Program-made: the position numbers and the translations under genes
Shown: piece by piece, positions 1-10,542 of the stretch
How positions within the stretch are numbered: the stretch's first letter is position 1
Layout: each line of letters starts with the position of its first letter
Assembly: GCA_029209985.1 (NCBI GenBank)
Contig: JARGNZ010000026.1
Span: 1-35,441, forward strand
Length of the DNA stretch: 35,441 bases
Reading direction: 5' to 3'
DNA from: Parvibaculaceae bacterium
GTDB lineage: Bacteria; Pseudomonadota; Alphaproteobacteria; Parvibaculales; Parvibaculaceae
Notes under the pieces: generated by a model
What the model saw: only the letters and a program-made list of their open reading frames with translations
Database searches by the model: none
Told to the model about the DNA's origin: nothing

Positions 1-1145
1 GCTGTATTACGGTCCCGGCCAAACTGATCCTGTTTCGCACGCGCTTTGCCCAAAACCACTGGATCAACAATTTCCAAGTGAGACGGGTTCGCGGTGAGCG
101 ACAAGTGAACTTTGTTATTATCAAATTCACGGTCAGAAGACGCACCCAGATGATATTTTACATCTCCAGACCCTTCAACGTCTTCAGGGTTGACAGAGCC
201 ACCCCGGAATTCGTGGAAGATCGCTTGGAACGGCTTGGCCATCACATTGGCGAGCACATTCAGGCGCCCCCGGTGCGGCATCCCCATGACAATTTCTTTG
301 GTGCCCAACGCGCCACCACGTTTGATGATTTGTTCAAGCGCCGGAATCATAGATTCCGCACCGTCCAAACCAAACCGCTTGGTGCCGGTATATTTCACAC
401 CCAAAAACTTCTCAAAGCCTTCAGCTTGGATCAACTTATCAAGGATCGCCAAACGGCCTTCTTGGGTAAAACTAATTTCCTTATTGCGGCCCTCAATACG
501 TTCCTGCAACCACCCCTTTTCTTCAGGGTCAGAAATATGCATGAACTCAATCGCGAAGGTCCCACAATAGGTCCGGTGCAGAATATCGAGCATTTCGCGC
601 ACAGTGGCGTGCTCTAGTCCCAACACATTATCGATGAAAATCGGACGGTCCATATCCTCAGGACCAAAGCCATATGATCCCGGCTGCAATTCAGGGTGAT
701 GACTTTCCCCGCGCATATCGAGCGGATCAATATCAGCATCCAAATGGCCCCGAATACGATAAGCGCGGATCATCATCAGCGCCCGAATGGAATCCAAGGT
801 CGCCGCCCGCACATCTGTCTCTGATGCCTCAGGCAAAGCTGCCGCAATTTTTGATTGAATTTTGGGCTGATCAATTTCAGCCGTGTTCCAATTGCTGTCC
901 AGCGCAGAAACCAATTCGCCATTTGCAGGCTGAGGCCAGTCTTTGCGCGCCCAGGAAGCACCTTGCGCACTTTTCAGCACGGCATCTGGCGCATCTCCCA
1001 AACTGGCAAAGAAAGTCTGCCAATCCGCATCTACTGATTCCGGGTTTTCTTGATACTGAGCATATAGCTCTTCCACATAGGCCGCATTTGTGCCGGAGAG
1101 GAACGAGGTTTGCTCGAAGTTTTCGTTTTCGCTAGACTTGCTCAT
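1..1145 (-). CDS. sucA: 2-oxoglutarate dehydrogenase E1 component, N-terminal part (cut by window edge)
   Basis: Thiamine-diphosphate E1 subunit of the 2-oxoglutarate dehydrogenase complex, which decarboxylates 2-oxoglutarate and passes the succinyl group to the E2 lipoyl domain. About 381 codons are visible; the 3' part lies outside the window. The N-terminus (MSKSSENENF...) carries the E1o-type segment FLSGTNAAYVEELYAQY at about residues 15-31. The conserved MGMPHRGRLNVLANV block at about 287-301 contains the active-site His, and TANPSHLEIVDPV follows at about 351-363. No strong ribosome binding site precedes the ATG at 1145; instead a GC-rich hairpin lies 14 bases upstream. It is the last visible gene of the minus-strand mdh-sucC-sucD-sucA series, 171 bases after sucD. 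The reading frame is clean. Identification is secure; only the C-terminal half is unseen. Confidence 0.96.
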   Translation of the reverse strand, partial: MSKSSENENFEQTSFLSGTNAAYVEELYAQYQENPESVDADWQTFFASLGDAPDAVLKSAQGASWARKDWPQPANGELVSALDSNWNTAEIDQPKIQSKIAAALPEASETDVRAATLDSIRALMMIRAYRIRGHLDADIDPLDMRGESHHPELQPGSYGFGPEDMDRPIFIDNVLGLEHATVREMLDILHRTYCGTFAIEFMHISDPEEKGWLQERIEGRNKEISFTQEGRLAILDKLIQAEGFEKFLGVKYTGTKRFGLDGAESMIPALEQIIKRGGALGTKEIVMGMPHRGRLNVLANVMAKPFQAIFHEFRGGSVNPEDVEGSGDVKYHLGASSDREFDNNKVHLSLTANPSHLEIVDPVVLGKARAKQDQFGRDRNT

Positions 1146-1158
1146 GCTGGTCGATGCG

Positions 1159-1232
1159 GAAGGGGCCCGCACCCCCCTTCTAAATTTCTTGGGATGCCAC
1201 ACTCAAATTAACCATATGAGTGTGGCATACCC
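1159..1232 (-). promoter_or_regulatory. Two adjacent hairpins in the sucD-sucA intercistronic gap
   Basis: Two inverted repeats fill the gap. The first pairs 1159-1165 with 1174-1180 (7 bp, GAAGGGG/CCCCTTC). The second is a perfect 12-bp stem, 1194-1205 with 1217-1228 (ATGCCACACTCA, 11-base loop), extendable by three G-C pairs across a one-base bulge. Read on the minus strand, no T-run follows the long stem, so it does not look like an intrinsic terminator. An mRNA-stability, processing or translation-control element, or a protein-binding palindrome, is inferred. Confidence 0.7.
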
Positions 1233-1316
1233 AATATTAATGTCCTCTTTAATTTGCCGCCATCATCGCAAATTAAACAGTAAATATTTCACACATCCTG
1301 TTGAAGGATTTGTGAT

Positions 1317-2192
1317 TTAGCCTTTCAGTACGTCCACGAGGGTCGTACCCAATGCAGCAGGGGAATCCGCCATCGAAATACCGGCAGATTTCATTGCTTC
1401 AATTTTGTCACCAGCGCCACCTTTACCACCAGATACAATCGCGCCCGCGTGGCCCATTGTACGTCCTGGAGGTGCTGTCACACCGGCAATAAAGCCAGCC
1501 ATTGGCTTCTTGACCTTATTGGACTTGAGGAATTCAGCCGCATCTTCTTCAGCCGCCCCCCCGATTTCACCAATCATGATGATGGATTCTGTTTCATCAT
1601 CGCCAAGGAACATTTCCAGCGCGTCAATGAATTCAGTCCCTTTAACAGGGTCCCCACCAATACCGATACACGTTGATTGACCCAAGCCAGCAGCCGTTGT
1701 TTGGCCCACAGCTTCATAAGTCAACGTCCCGGAACGAGAAACGATGCCGACAGATCCACGCTTGTGAATGTGACCCGGCATGATGCCGATCTTACATTCA
1801 CCCGGTGTAATCACGCCCGGACAGTTAGGGCCGATCAACCGAGATTTTGACGCAGACAACGCCCGCTTAACGCGCACCATGTCGAGCACAGGAATGCCTT
1901 CCGTGATACAAACGATCAGTTCGATCTCTGCATCGATGGCTTCCAAAATAGCGTCCGCTGCAAACGGAGGCGGCACGTAGATCGCAGACGCATTCGCGCC
2001 CGTGCGTTCAACAGCTTCGCCCACAGTGTTAAAAACAGGCAGACCCAAGTGGTCTTTGCCGCCTTTACCTGGGCTAACACCACCAACCATTTTTGTGCCA
2101 TAAGCAATCGCTTGCTCTGAGTGGAACGTCCCTTGACTACCAGTGAAGCCCTGGCAGATGACTTTGGTATCTGAATTGACCAATACAGCCAT
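1317..2192 (-). CDS. sucD: Succinyl-CoA synthetase alpha subunit (ADP-forming)
   Basis: Converts succinyl-CoA plus phosphate and ADP to succinate, CoA and ATP as the catalytic subunit paired with SucC. The 291-residue length matches the family. The N-terminal CoA-binding Rossmann domain shows [10 protein letters not shown] (16-24). The phosphohistidine is His248 in [34 protein letters not shown] (121-137) is the usual SucD signature. Its ATG shares one base with the sucC stop codon (TAATG), so the two subunits are translationally coupled in equal dose, as is common for this pair. sucA follows after a structured 171-base gap. Confidence 0.98.
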   Translation of the reverse strand: MAVLVNSDTKVICQGFTGSQGTFHSEQAIAYGTKMVGGVSPGKGGKDHLGLPVFNTVGEAVERTGANASAIYVPPPFAADAILEAIDAEIELIVCITEGIPVLDMVRVKRALSASKSRLIGPNCPGVITPGECKIGIMPGHIHKRGSVGIVSRSGTLTYEAVGQTTAAGLGQSTCIGIGGDPVKGTEFIDALEMFLGDDETESIIMIGEIGGAAEEDAAEFLKSNKVKKPMAGFIAGVTAPPGRTMGHAGAIVSGGKGGAGDKIEAMKSAGISMADSPAALGTTLVDVLKG

Positions 2193-3361
2193 TATTTTGC
2201 CTCCTTCACAGCTTTAGTAATCTTATCGGCAGCATCGCCAAGATCATCGGCAGAAATAATAGGCAGACCAGAGTCAGCCATAATTTGTTTGCCAAGCTCA
2301 ACATTTGTGCCTTCAAGACGCACAACCAATGGCACAGAGAGCTTTGTCTCTTTCGCCGCAGCCACAACGCCTTCAGCAATAACGTCACAGCGCATAATGC
2401 CGCCAAAGATGTTGACCAAAACGCCTTCTACAGCCGGGTCAGACAAAATCAGCTTAAACGCAGCCGTAACTTTTTCTTTTGTGGCCCCACCGCCAACATC
2501 AAGGAAGTTTGCAGGCTCTTCGCCGTACAACTTGATGATGTCCATGGTCGCCATCGCCAAACCAGCACCGTTCACCATGCAGCCGATGGTGCCATCGAGC
2601 TTCACATAGTTAAGGTCATATTTGGAGGCTTCAACCTCATGAGGGTCTTCCTCATCAAGATCGCGCAATTCCATAATGTCAGGATGACGATAAAGCGCAT
2701 TGCCATCAAAGTTCACTTTCGCGTCCAAGCAAAGCAAGTTGCCTTCGCCGTTCACGATCAGTGGGTTGATTTCAAGGAGCGCAATGTCTTCCGTCATCAC
2801 AGCGTTGTAGAGGTTGGCAATCAACTTCGTACACTGCTTGACTTGGTCACCCGAGAGGCCAAGAGCAAAGGCAACTTTACGCCCATGGAACCCTTGAATG
2901 CCTGACGCCGGATCCACATCAAATGTGAGGATTTTTTCTGGCGTGTCTTCAGCAACCTGCTCAATGTCCATGCCACCTTCCGTCGAAACGATGAAGGAAA
3001 CCCGGCTTGTGCCGCGATCGACAAGAGCGGAAAGATAAAGTTCTGTTTGAATAGCAGACCCATCTTCAATGTAGAGACGGCGCACTTCTTTGCCCTCAGG
3101 GCCTGTTTGGTGCGTCACCAACGTCAATCCGAGCATACGCTCAGCTTCCGTTTTGACCTCTTCGATGGATTTGACCACTTTAACGCCGCCCGCTTTACCG
3201 CGACCGCCTGCGTGGATTTGTGCTTTGACAACCCAAACTGGGCCTCCAAGCTCTTCTGCTGCTTTTACGGCTTCGTCGGCACTAAAGGCCGGGATCCCGC
3301 GCGCTACTGGCACGCCATATTTGGCGAGCACAGCCTTCGCTTGATATTCGTGAATGTTCAT
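2192..3361 (-). CDS. sucC: Succinyl-CoA synthetase beta subunit (ADP-forming)
   Basis: Nucleotide-binding beta subunit of succinyl-CoA synthetase. The 389-residue protein begins [19 protein letters not shown], the family N-terminus. It has an ATP-grasp domain with the loop [17 protein letters not shown] (about 47-63) and a C-terminal CoA-ligase domain with [16 protein letters not shown] and [15 protein letters not shown]. It is first of the sucC-sucD-sucA group on the minus strand. A terminator separates it from mdh, so it probably has its own promoter in the 265-base gap upstream, where an 8-bp hairpin also lies. The frame is intact and nothing is unusual. Confidence 0.98.
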   Translation of the reverse strand: MNIHEYQAKAVLAKYGVPVARGIPAFSADEAVKAAEELGGPVWVVKAQIHAGGRGKAGGVKVVKSIEEVKTEAERMLGLTLVTHQTGPEGKEVRRLYIEDGSAIQTELYLSALVDRGTSRVSFIVSTEGGMDIEQVAEDTPEKILTFDVDPASGIQGFHGRKVAFALGLSGDQVKQCTKLIANLYNAVMTEDIALLEINPLIVNGEGNLLCLDAKVNFDGNALYRHPDIMELRDLDEEDPHEVEASKYDLNYVKLDGTIGCMVNGAGLAMATMDIIKLYGEEPANFLDVGGGATKEKVTAAFKLILSDPAVEGVLVNIFGGIMRCDVIAEGVVAAAKETKLSVPLVVRLEGTNVELGKQIMADSGLPIISADDLGDAADKITKAVKEAK

Positions 3362-3478
3362 TCGCTTTGACCGGCTTCCGGCGCCATTTCTAAGTCAGCA
3401 CCTGTTAATATCCCTAATCGTCATCGAGATATAACACCACTGAGGATTCTGACAACAGCAAATATGGGCACCTTTCTG

Positions 3479-3503
3479 CGGTTTTCCGCGTGGGGACGCG
3501 GAA
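3479..3503 (-). promoter_or_regulatory. Interlocked hairpins in the sucC leader
   Basis: A perfect 8-bp inverted repeat (TTCCGCGT, four-base G loop, ACGCGGAA; 3484-3491 with 3496-3503) overlaps a second short hairpin (GCGG, TTTT, CCGC). They share bases, so only one can form at a time. They lie about 120-140 bases upstream of the sucC start and after the mdh terminator. No T-run follows on the minus strand. A regulatory role is inferred from position only. Confidence 0.4.
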
Positions 3504-3561
3504 TGCGTCGGGGAAAGCTTGTCAGAGCGGGATGAACTGCCCTTCACGAAAAATACGCCGA

Positions 3562-3594
3562 ATGAAAAAGGCGGCCCCCAAAAAGGACCGCCTT
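3562..3594 (-). terminator. Intrinsic terminator after mdh
   Basis: The stem AAGGCGG (3568-3574) pairs with CCGCCTT (3588-3594), with more pairing after one mismatch. On the minus strand the stem is followed by a short T-run. It sits 33 bases after the mdh stop, as expected for mdh termination ahead of sucC. Confidence 0.75.
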
Positions 3595-3626
3595 CCACAT
3601 ACAATTCTGTCAGCAGAGCGTGAGAA

Positions 3627-5093
<1,467 letters not shown>

Positions 5094-5852
5094 ATGAGTT
5101 CGATGGGGATGGCGAAAATGCAGAACGCATTTGTAAAGGTTTCAACCACGATTTTGAGCACACAGATCAGCACGAAACAACACACCGCGACAAAGAAGCT
5201 GCGCACAACCGCACTGCTTATCGCCACAGCCGTGGGCCTATCAGGCTGCGCCGGACCCATTGCAGGCGCTTTGTCTCTTGCTGAACTTGCAAGCATCGCA
5301 GGGATTGCTTCCACATTCATGACCGGCAAAGATCTGCCAGAACACGCGCTCTCAGCAGCAACGGGCAAAGACTGCCGCGTGCTTGAAAGCATTTTAAGCG
5401 CAGAACGTGAGCTGTGCGAAGAAGAAGGCTCGCGCGCAACAGATAAAGATTTCCAAGGCGTCCTTGCCTTGATGGAAAGTGACCCAGCCGTGATGGCAAC
5501 CGCTTTGGCCGACCTCGAAACCCAACGCATGACCAATCCGATCATTCACGGCTTTACACCTGTTGACCGCAGCCGCTTAGCGTCAAGCTTTCGCGTAGAT
5601 GCCGCACCGACCAAATCGGCCCGCGCACCCAAGCGCAAACCAGCGCCTCTCAGCTTCGGATTTTTACAGTCTTCATATGGTCAGAACTGGTCTTACGAAA
5701 TGACAACGCAGCGCAAAGACGCCCCAGCAGAAGCAACGGTCGCAGAGGTTGAAGACACAGACCAGCCCATCGCAGTTATGGCCTATGCAGGCCCCACGCC
5801 GCTGCCAGCGTTTCGCTCCGACGGAAAAATCATAACCCCCGATCCAAGATAG
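5094..5852 (+). CDS. Predicted lipoprotein of unknown function
   Basis: 252 residues from the first ATG. A Lys/Arg patch (TKKLRTTA, about 33-40) leads into a hydrophobic stretch ending in the lipobox LSGC with Cys52, so the mature protein should be lipid-anchored outside the inner membrane. After the anchor comes an Ala-rich hydrophobic segment (53-75). A conserved-looking part follows with Cys94 (TGKDCRVLE) and Cys108 (RELCEEE), then a Pro/Ala-rich, probably disordered C-terminus. The pre-lipobox region is long (about 35 residues); ATGs at 5103, 5109 or 5118 are alternative starts, and the one at 5118 has a purine-rich GGGGAT upstream. It is divergent from mdh. I do not recognise a named family. 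Confidence 0.75.
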   Translation: MSSMGMAKMQNAFVKVSTTILSTQISTKQHTATKKLRTTALLIATAVGLSGCAGPIAGALSLAELASIAGIASTFMTGKDLPEHALSAATGKDCRVLESILSAERELCEEEGSRATDKDFQGVLALMESDPAVMATALADLETQRMTNPIIHGFTPVDRSRLASSFRVDAAPTKSARAPKRKPAPLSFGFLQSSYGQNWSYEMTTQRKDAPAEATVAEVEDTDQPIAVMAYAGPTPLPAFRSDGKIITPDPR

Positions 5853-5888
5853 GGCAGCCCCAAACGCAAGGGCGACACATGAAACGCG

Positions 5889-5929
5889 ACCAAAACGCCA
5901 GTCCAAAATTCTTGGGCTGGCGTTTTGGT
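5889..5929. terminator. Bidirectional terminator between lipoprotein gene and zapE
   Basis: A perfect 13-bp stem, ACCAAAACGCCAG (5889-5901) with CTGGCGTTTTGGT (5917-5929). The A-rich left arm and T-rich right arm let it work on both strands. It lies 37 bases after the lipoprotein stop and 31 bases from the zapE stop, between convergent genes. A nine-G run follows at 5941-5949. Confidence 0.85.
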
Positions 5930-5960
5930 TTCATATGAGAGGGGGGGGGATCAAAAAGAG

Positions 5961-7085
5961 CTAGACGACCTCTGGATCAACTCCAAGATATTCTGCGCTT
6001 TGCATTTCCATCAACCGCGATACCGTGCGTTCAAATTCAAACGCTCCATCACCGCTGGGATAAAGATCGATCGCTAAGGCTTCGGCAGAGGCGATCAAGC
6101 GCACCTTGCGTTCGTAAAGCGCATCAATCAAATTCACAAACCGCTTGGCTTCGTTGCGCTTTTCTTTGCTCATGGCCGGCACATTATCAATCAAGATGGT
6201 GTCAAACGTATCGGCGATCTCAAGATAGTCTGAGGCCCCCAAAGGTTTGGCGCACAAATCTTCAAAGTTAAACCGCGCCACACCGCCAGCCGCTTGCGGC
6301 ACCTCCACATCATGCCCTTTAACATTCAAGACACGCGGCTCCCCTTGCGCCCGGTCCGTCAATTGAAAGAAGGCCGCATCCATCGCCTCCGTCGCTTCAC
6401 GCCCGATAGGCGTGTGATAGACACGCATCCCCATCATCCGATCAAGGCGGTAGTCCCGGTCACTATCCAGCGTCAGAACTTCCAGCTTCTCTGTCACCAA
6501 ATCGATGAACGGCAAAAACCGCTGCCGATTAAGCCCATTCTCATAAAGCCCATCCGGCGCGCGGTTGGACGTGGCCACCACAACAACGCCCAACTTAAAC
6601 AAGGCCGTAAACAAACGCCCCAATATTGAAGCGTCGGTAATGTCGTGTACTTGAAATTCATCAAAACAAATGAGGTGGGCCTCTTTGGCAATTTCAGCCG
6701 CGACCGGGGGAATGGGGTCATGCCCCTTGGTTTTGCCCTCCTGCTCACGCTGACGCCACGCATGAATGCGCCCATGTGTCTCTGCCATAAATTCGTGAAA
6801 GTGCACGCGGATCTTTTTCTCTATCGGCACAACATCAAAGAACATGTCCATGAGCATAGATTTGCCCCGGCCCACATCCCCCCACAGGTAAATGCCGCGC
6901 GGCACAGGCGCCATGCGCCCAACCCCTAGAAACCCAAGAGGGCCTATCTTTTTACCCGGCGTCCAATGACACAACTCATCATAAAGCCTGCCTAAGTGTT
7001 GTGCAGCACGCTCTTGCTCAAGGTCGCTCGACAGCGCACCCTCGGCTACCAACTTGCGATACGCCTGCAATGGCCCCGTCGTCAT
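5961..7085 (-). CDS. zapE: Cell division protein ZapE (AFG1-like AAA+ ATPase)
   Basis: 374-residue AFG1/ZapE-family P-loop ATPase, a cytoplasmic or peripheral membrane protein; in E. coli ZapE associates with the Z-ring during constriction. Visible features: N-terminal MTTGPLQAYRKLVAEG, Walker A GDVGRGKS (69-76), Walker B LICFDEFQVHDITDA (138-152), sensor segment VVVATSNRAPDGLYENGLNR, and the family C-terminus with FEFERTVSRLMEMQS. Length is normal. The gene is often found near mdh or sdh in alphaproteobacteria, as here. No strong ribosome binding site was noted. It ends against a bidirectional terminator. Confidence 0.95.
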   Translation of the reverse strand: MTTGPLQAYRKLVAEGALSSDLEQERAAQHLGRLYDELCHWTPGKKIGPLGFLGVGRMAPVPRGIYLWGDVGRGKSMLMDMFFDVVPIEKKIRVHFHEFMAETHGRIHAWRQREQEGKTKGHDPIPPVAAEIAKEAHLICFDEFQVHDITDASILGRLFTALFKLGVVVVATSNRAPDGLYENGLNRQRFLPFIDLVTEKLEVLTLDSDRDYRLDRMMGMRVYHTPIGREATEAMDAAFFQLTDRAQGEPRVLNVKGHDVEVPQAAGGVARFNFEDLCAKPLGASDYLEIADTFDTILIDNVPAMSKEKRNEAKRFVNLIDALYERKVRLIASAEALAIDLYPSGDGAFEFERTVSRLMEMQSAEYLGVDPEVV

Positions 7086-7237
7086 AGATCACTCCAGTAC
7101 TGAACAATGCTGAGCGGCAATTCTACCGGAACCCACATAGAGAAAGCAACGCAGCCGCTTCACAATTTGAAGAATTACTGAACCCAGCCTCACTCGGCCC
7201 ACACCGGGCGAAAACCTATCTCATCTATCTATCCAAA

Positions 7238-7264
7238 CGAAAAAGAGGAGCACTGCTCCCCTTT
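7238..7264 (-). terminator. Intrinsic terminator after mmsA
   Basis: AAAGAGGAG (7242-7250) and CTCCCCTTT (7256-7264) form a 9-bp stem with one G-T wobble and a five-base loop. On the minus strand a T-rich stretch follows. It lies 44 bases downstream of the mmsA stop. Confidence 0.7.
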
Positions 7265-7307
7265 CACCGTCGCTCTTATTTATAATCTGCGTACTTAAAT
7301 CTGGCGC

Positions 7308-8807
7308 TTACTTCATTGTGGGAATAACAAAGCTCGCCCCATCTTTAACGCCCGTTGGCCAACGCGCCGTGACAGTTTTGATTTTGGTGTAAAACCGCAC
7401 ACCGTCCGTCCCGTGTTGATTGGTGTCCCCAAAGGCAGATCGCTTCCACCCCCCAAAGGAGTGATACGCCAACGGCACAGGCAAAGGCACATTGATACCC
7501 ACCATGCCCACATTTACCTGTGAGGCAAAACTACGGGCGGCATCTCCATCACGTGTAAAGATGGCCACGCCATTGCCGTATTGATGATCTGACGGCAAAG
7601 AAACCGCTTCTTCAAATGTTTTAGCGCGCACAATTTGAAGCACAGGCCCAAAGATTTCATCTTTATAGGCGTCCATGTCTGGTGTGACATGGTCAAACAA
7701 AGACCCGCCTAAGAAGAAACCATTTTCATAGCCCTGCATTTCAAACCCGCGCCCATCAACCAGCAGCTTAGCGCCTTCTTCAACCCCGCGATCAATCCAG
7801 CTCGACACTTTATCGCGGTGTACGCCAGTGACCAAAGGACCATAATCCGCATCCGGATCAGTTGACAGACCCACTTTAAGAGACTCAACGCGCGGCACCA
7901 ACTTCTCAACCAACCGATCAGCGGTTTCTTCGCCCACGGGAACCGCAACGGAAATCGCCATACAGCGCTCCCCCGCAGACCCATAGCCCGCACCGATCAA
8001 ATCATCGACCACTCGGTCAAGGTCGGCGTCCGGCATAATGATCGCATGGTTCTTAGCCCCGCCCATGGCCTGCACCCGCTTACCATTGGCCGCACCCGTC
8101 GCATAAATATATTGCGCAATGTCCGAAGACCCTACAAAACTGATGGCCTCAACAATCGGGTCCGTCAAAAGCGTATCAACCGCTTCCTTATCTCCATTAA
8201 CAACATTGAGCACCCCTGCAGGTGCACCCGCTTCCAGCATCAACTCAGCCAAGCGCAATGGCACAGATGGGTCTTTTTCAGAAGGTTTGCAAACAAATGT
8301 ATTGCCGCACGCAATCGCCACCCCAAACATCCACATGGGGATCATCGCAGGGAAGTTAAACGGCGTGATACCAGCCACCACACCCAAAGGCTGGCGCATG
8401 GAATACATATCAATGTCTGGGCCGGCCCCTTCTGTAAATTCCCCTTTTTGCAAATGCGGAATACCACAAGCAAATTCAATCACTTCCAACCCACGCTGCA
8501 CATCGCCTTTACTGTCCGCGATCACCTTGCCGTGCTGCATCGAGAGCATCTCAGCTAACTCATCCATATTGTCTTCAATCAACCGCTTGAAGTTGAACAT
8601 GACCCGCGCCCGGCGCTGTGGGTTTGTAGCAGCCCATGCAGGAAAGGCAGCAGAAGAAGAGGCAATCGCCGCGCGGACTTCATCCGCAGTGGCCAAGGGA
8701 GTTTGCGCACTCACCTCACCCGTATTGGGGTTATATACATCCAGAAAACGACCGCTTGTGCCCGCAACCTTTTCGCCACCAATAAAGTGATGCAATTGAT
8801 TTGTCAT
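7308..8807 (-). CDS. mmsA: Methylmalonate-semialdehyde dehydrogenase (CoA-acylating)
   Basis: Oxidises methylmalonate semialdehyde (and malonate semialdehyde) to propionyl-CoA (acetyl-CoA) with NAD+ and CoA, in valine and related catabolism. The 499-residue protein is full length for the MmsA/IolA branch of aldehyde dehydrogenases. The oxyanion Asn is in ITPFNFPAMIPMWM (Asn151), and the nucleophile is Cys282 in GERCMAISV. That CMA context is the mark of the CoA-acylating subfamily, as opposed to the usual GQxC of other aldehyde dehydrogenases. AGGAGAG precedes the ATG at 8807. It appears monocistronic, with its own terminator. The propionyl-CoA produced fits the ethylmalonyl-CoA-linked genes nearby. 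Confidence 0.95.
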   Translation of the reverse strand: MTNQLHHFIGGEKVAGTSGRFLDVYNPNTGEVSAQTPLATADEVRAAIASSSAAFPAWAATNPQRRARVMFNFKRLIEDNMDELAEMLSMQHGKVIADSKGDVQRGLEVIEFACGIPHLQKGEFTEGAGPDIDMYSMRQPLGVVAGITPFNFPAMIPMWMFGVAIACGNTFVCKPSEKDPSVPLRLAELMLEAGAPAGVLNVVNGDKEAVDTLLTDPIVEAISFVGSSDIAQYIYATGAANGKRVQAMGGAKNHAIIMPDADLDRVVDDLIGAGYGSAGERCMAISVAVPVGEETADRLVEKLVPRVESLKVGLSTDPDADYGPLVTGVHRDKVSSWIDRGVEEGAKLLVDGRGFEMQGYENGFFLGGSLFDHVTPDMDAYKDEIFGPVLQIVRAKTFEEAVSLPSDHQYGNGVAIFTRDGDAARSFASQVNVGMVGINVPLPVPLAYHSFGGWKRSAFGDTNQHGTDGVRFYTKIKTVTARWPTGVKDGASFVIPTMK

Positions 8808-9039
8808 AGCTCTCTCCTGCCTAAACCGAAAACATCTCTTTGATTAACGGCTCCGCCCCCCAAGGGCAAGAGGAAGCATCCAAGCGCCCGCCTGCCCGTC
8901 TAGGATGTTGAACACTGGCCATCCCTTGCATGAAATTAAGGGAAAAAGTCCGCGAAAAGCAAAAGGGCTAAAACCTCTTGTCTCAGCCCGCCTGCCCATG
9001 CTCCACTCAAGAATAAGCGAACATATAGGGTGAGATAAA

Positions 9040-9960
9040 ATGAAAAAAATGATGATCAACATCACAGCTATTATCGGCGTCCTTGGTGGCTTGGCGCTGA
9101 TCAATTGGATTTTAACAGATGGCCCGCGCGACATGGTCGGGACCCTCAAAACCACACAACGCGATCACATCACCCTCACCTATAGCGTCGTGCCCCCCGC
9201 AGCAACGACCCCCACCCACCGACAAACCGTCGTCATGCTGCCAAGCCTTGGGCGCTCCGCCAGCGACTTCAATGAACTTGCCCTTCAACTCTCTCAAGCA
9301 GGCTATGCCAGCCTCCTGATCGAACCACGCGGCATGCATGACAACACCGGGTTAGATGCAAGAGAGATGACTTTGTTTGAGCTGGCAAAGGACGTGAAAC
9401 ACATCATCGACGTCGAACAACCCAGTGCAGGTCCGGCGGATCCCAACATCATTGTACTGGGCCATGCGTTTGGCAACCGGGTTGCCCGCGCCTTCGCCAC
9501 AGCCTATCCAGAACGTACCGCCCACACCATCTTGATTGCCGCAGGCGGGAAAATCCCCATCGCCAAACGGGCACGCGACGCCTTGCAACATAGCTTTTGG
9601 AGTTTCGCCCCAGAATTTTGGCGGAAAGACGAAATTCGATATGCCTTCTTTGCTGGCGACAACATCATTCCAGACTATTGGGTCGGGGGCTGGAACATCG
9701 CCACAGCAGGCGTGCAGGTGAAGGCGACAACCTCGACCGCTTCTGAGCTATGGTGGGAAGGCGGGAGCGCCCCCATATTGGTGATCCAAGCCCTAGAAGA
9801 CAAAATCGCGCCTGCGGCACACACCAGCGATATTTTAGAGAAAGAACTGGGATCACGGGTACAGGTTGTGCGGCTGGAAAATGCAGGCCATGCACTTTTA
9901 CCTGAGCGGCCAAAAGCCATTGCCCAAGCCATCCTCGACACGCTCACCCTGTCACATTGA
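9040..9960 (+). CDS. Alpha/beta-hydrolase-fold protein lacking the nucleophile serine
   Basis: 306 residues. An N-terminal hydrophobic helix (about 6-25) with a Lys start is a signal anchor or uncleaved signal. The alpha/beta-hydrolase fold follows: LPSLGRSASDF (68-78, oxyanion strand), LLIEPRGMHDNTG (92-104), the elbow VLGHAFGNRVAR (139-150), then acid Asp254 (ALEDKIAP) and His284 (NAGHALLPE). The elbow normally reads G-x-S-x-G; here Ala143 (codon GCG) occupies the nucleophile position while the Asp and His remain. The protein is therefore either non-hydrolytic or uses another nucleophile. It is divergent from mmsA. No substrate can be proposed. Confidence 0.85.
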   Translation: MKKMMINITAIIGVLGGLALINWILTDGPRDMVGTLKTTQRDHITLTYSVVPPAATTPTHRQTVVMLPSLGRSASDFNELALQLSQAGYASLLIEPRGMHDNTGLDAREMTLFELAKDVKHIIDVEQPSAGPADPNIIVLGHAFGNRVARAFATAYPERTAHTILIAAGGKIPIAKRARDALQHSFWSFAPEFWRKDEIRYAFFAGDNIIPDYWVGGWNIATAGVQVKATTSTASELWWEGGSAPILVIQALEDKIAPAAHTSDILEKELGSRVQVVRLENAGHALLPERPKAIAQAILDTLTLSH

Positions 9961-10012
9961 TGAAAAAGCTTAGCGCACGGAACAGCTAACATTCCAACAC
10001 CGCAGGCATCGT

Positions 10013-10264
10013 CTATCTGAGGTAATATGCACGAAAGCCGATCAACACGCTGAAAGCTCCGACACCAACAAGCATCTGTTGAGAAATCAGTGCTTGGGAC
10101 GCTGTGATCCCCAACCAATAATCCAAGACGCCCACGCATGTCGCGACAGGAATGCTGATGAGCAGCATGGCTTCAATACCAATTTCATCCGCACGGCGCA
10201 GCAACACCCGAGCGATCACGGCAGCCACCACACCGGCCAAGGCCCAACCTGCGAAAATACTCAT
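10013..10264 (-). CDS. Small three-helix membrane protein, unknown
   Basis: 83 residues from the ATG at 10264 (MSIFAGWALAGVVAAVIARV...). That start has GGAG six bases upstream; an in-frame TTG further upstream would add four residues but overlaps this site. Three hydrophobic segments are visible at about 3-19, 32-50 and 60-78, separated by short polar turns (LLRRADEIG, YWLGITASQ). It is convergent with the alpha/beta-hydrolase gene, 52 bases away. I do not recognise a family. Confidence 0.6.
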   Translation of the reverse strand: MSIFAGWALAGVVAAVIARVLLRRADEIGIEAMLLISIPVATCVGVLDYWLGITASQALISQQMLVGVGAFSVLIGFRAYYLR

Positions 10265-10542
10265 CACACACTCCAACTATGTACCCGATGAACAGTAGGG
10301 TCTAAATGCAAATAAATCGGCACTAAACACAGTTAATTCTTCGTACAGATTTACAAAATTGATCCGTATCGGTCACTTTGGCCTATACAGAAAGCTTAAC
10401 TTTGTAGAAAAAGCCTCCGCATTCGAAAAAGACAGCGAATACTGTTGTATTTGGGAAGACAAACCTAAAAAGCAGGCTTACAATATATTCAGTAAGAAAA
10501 GGGGAAAAGGCTGGGTACGGAAGAAACGCTTAGGGGTCCGAC

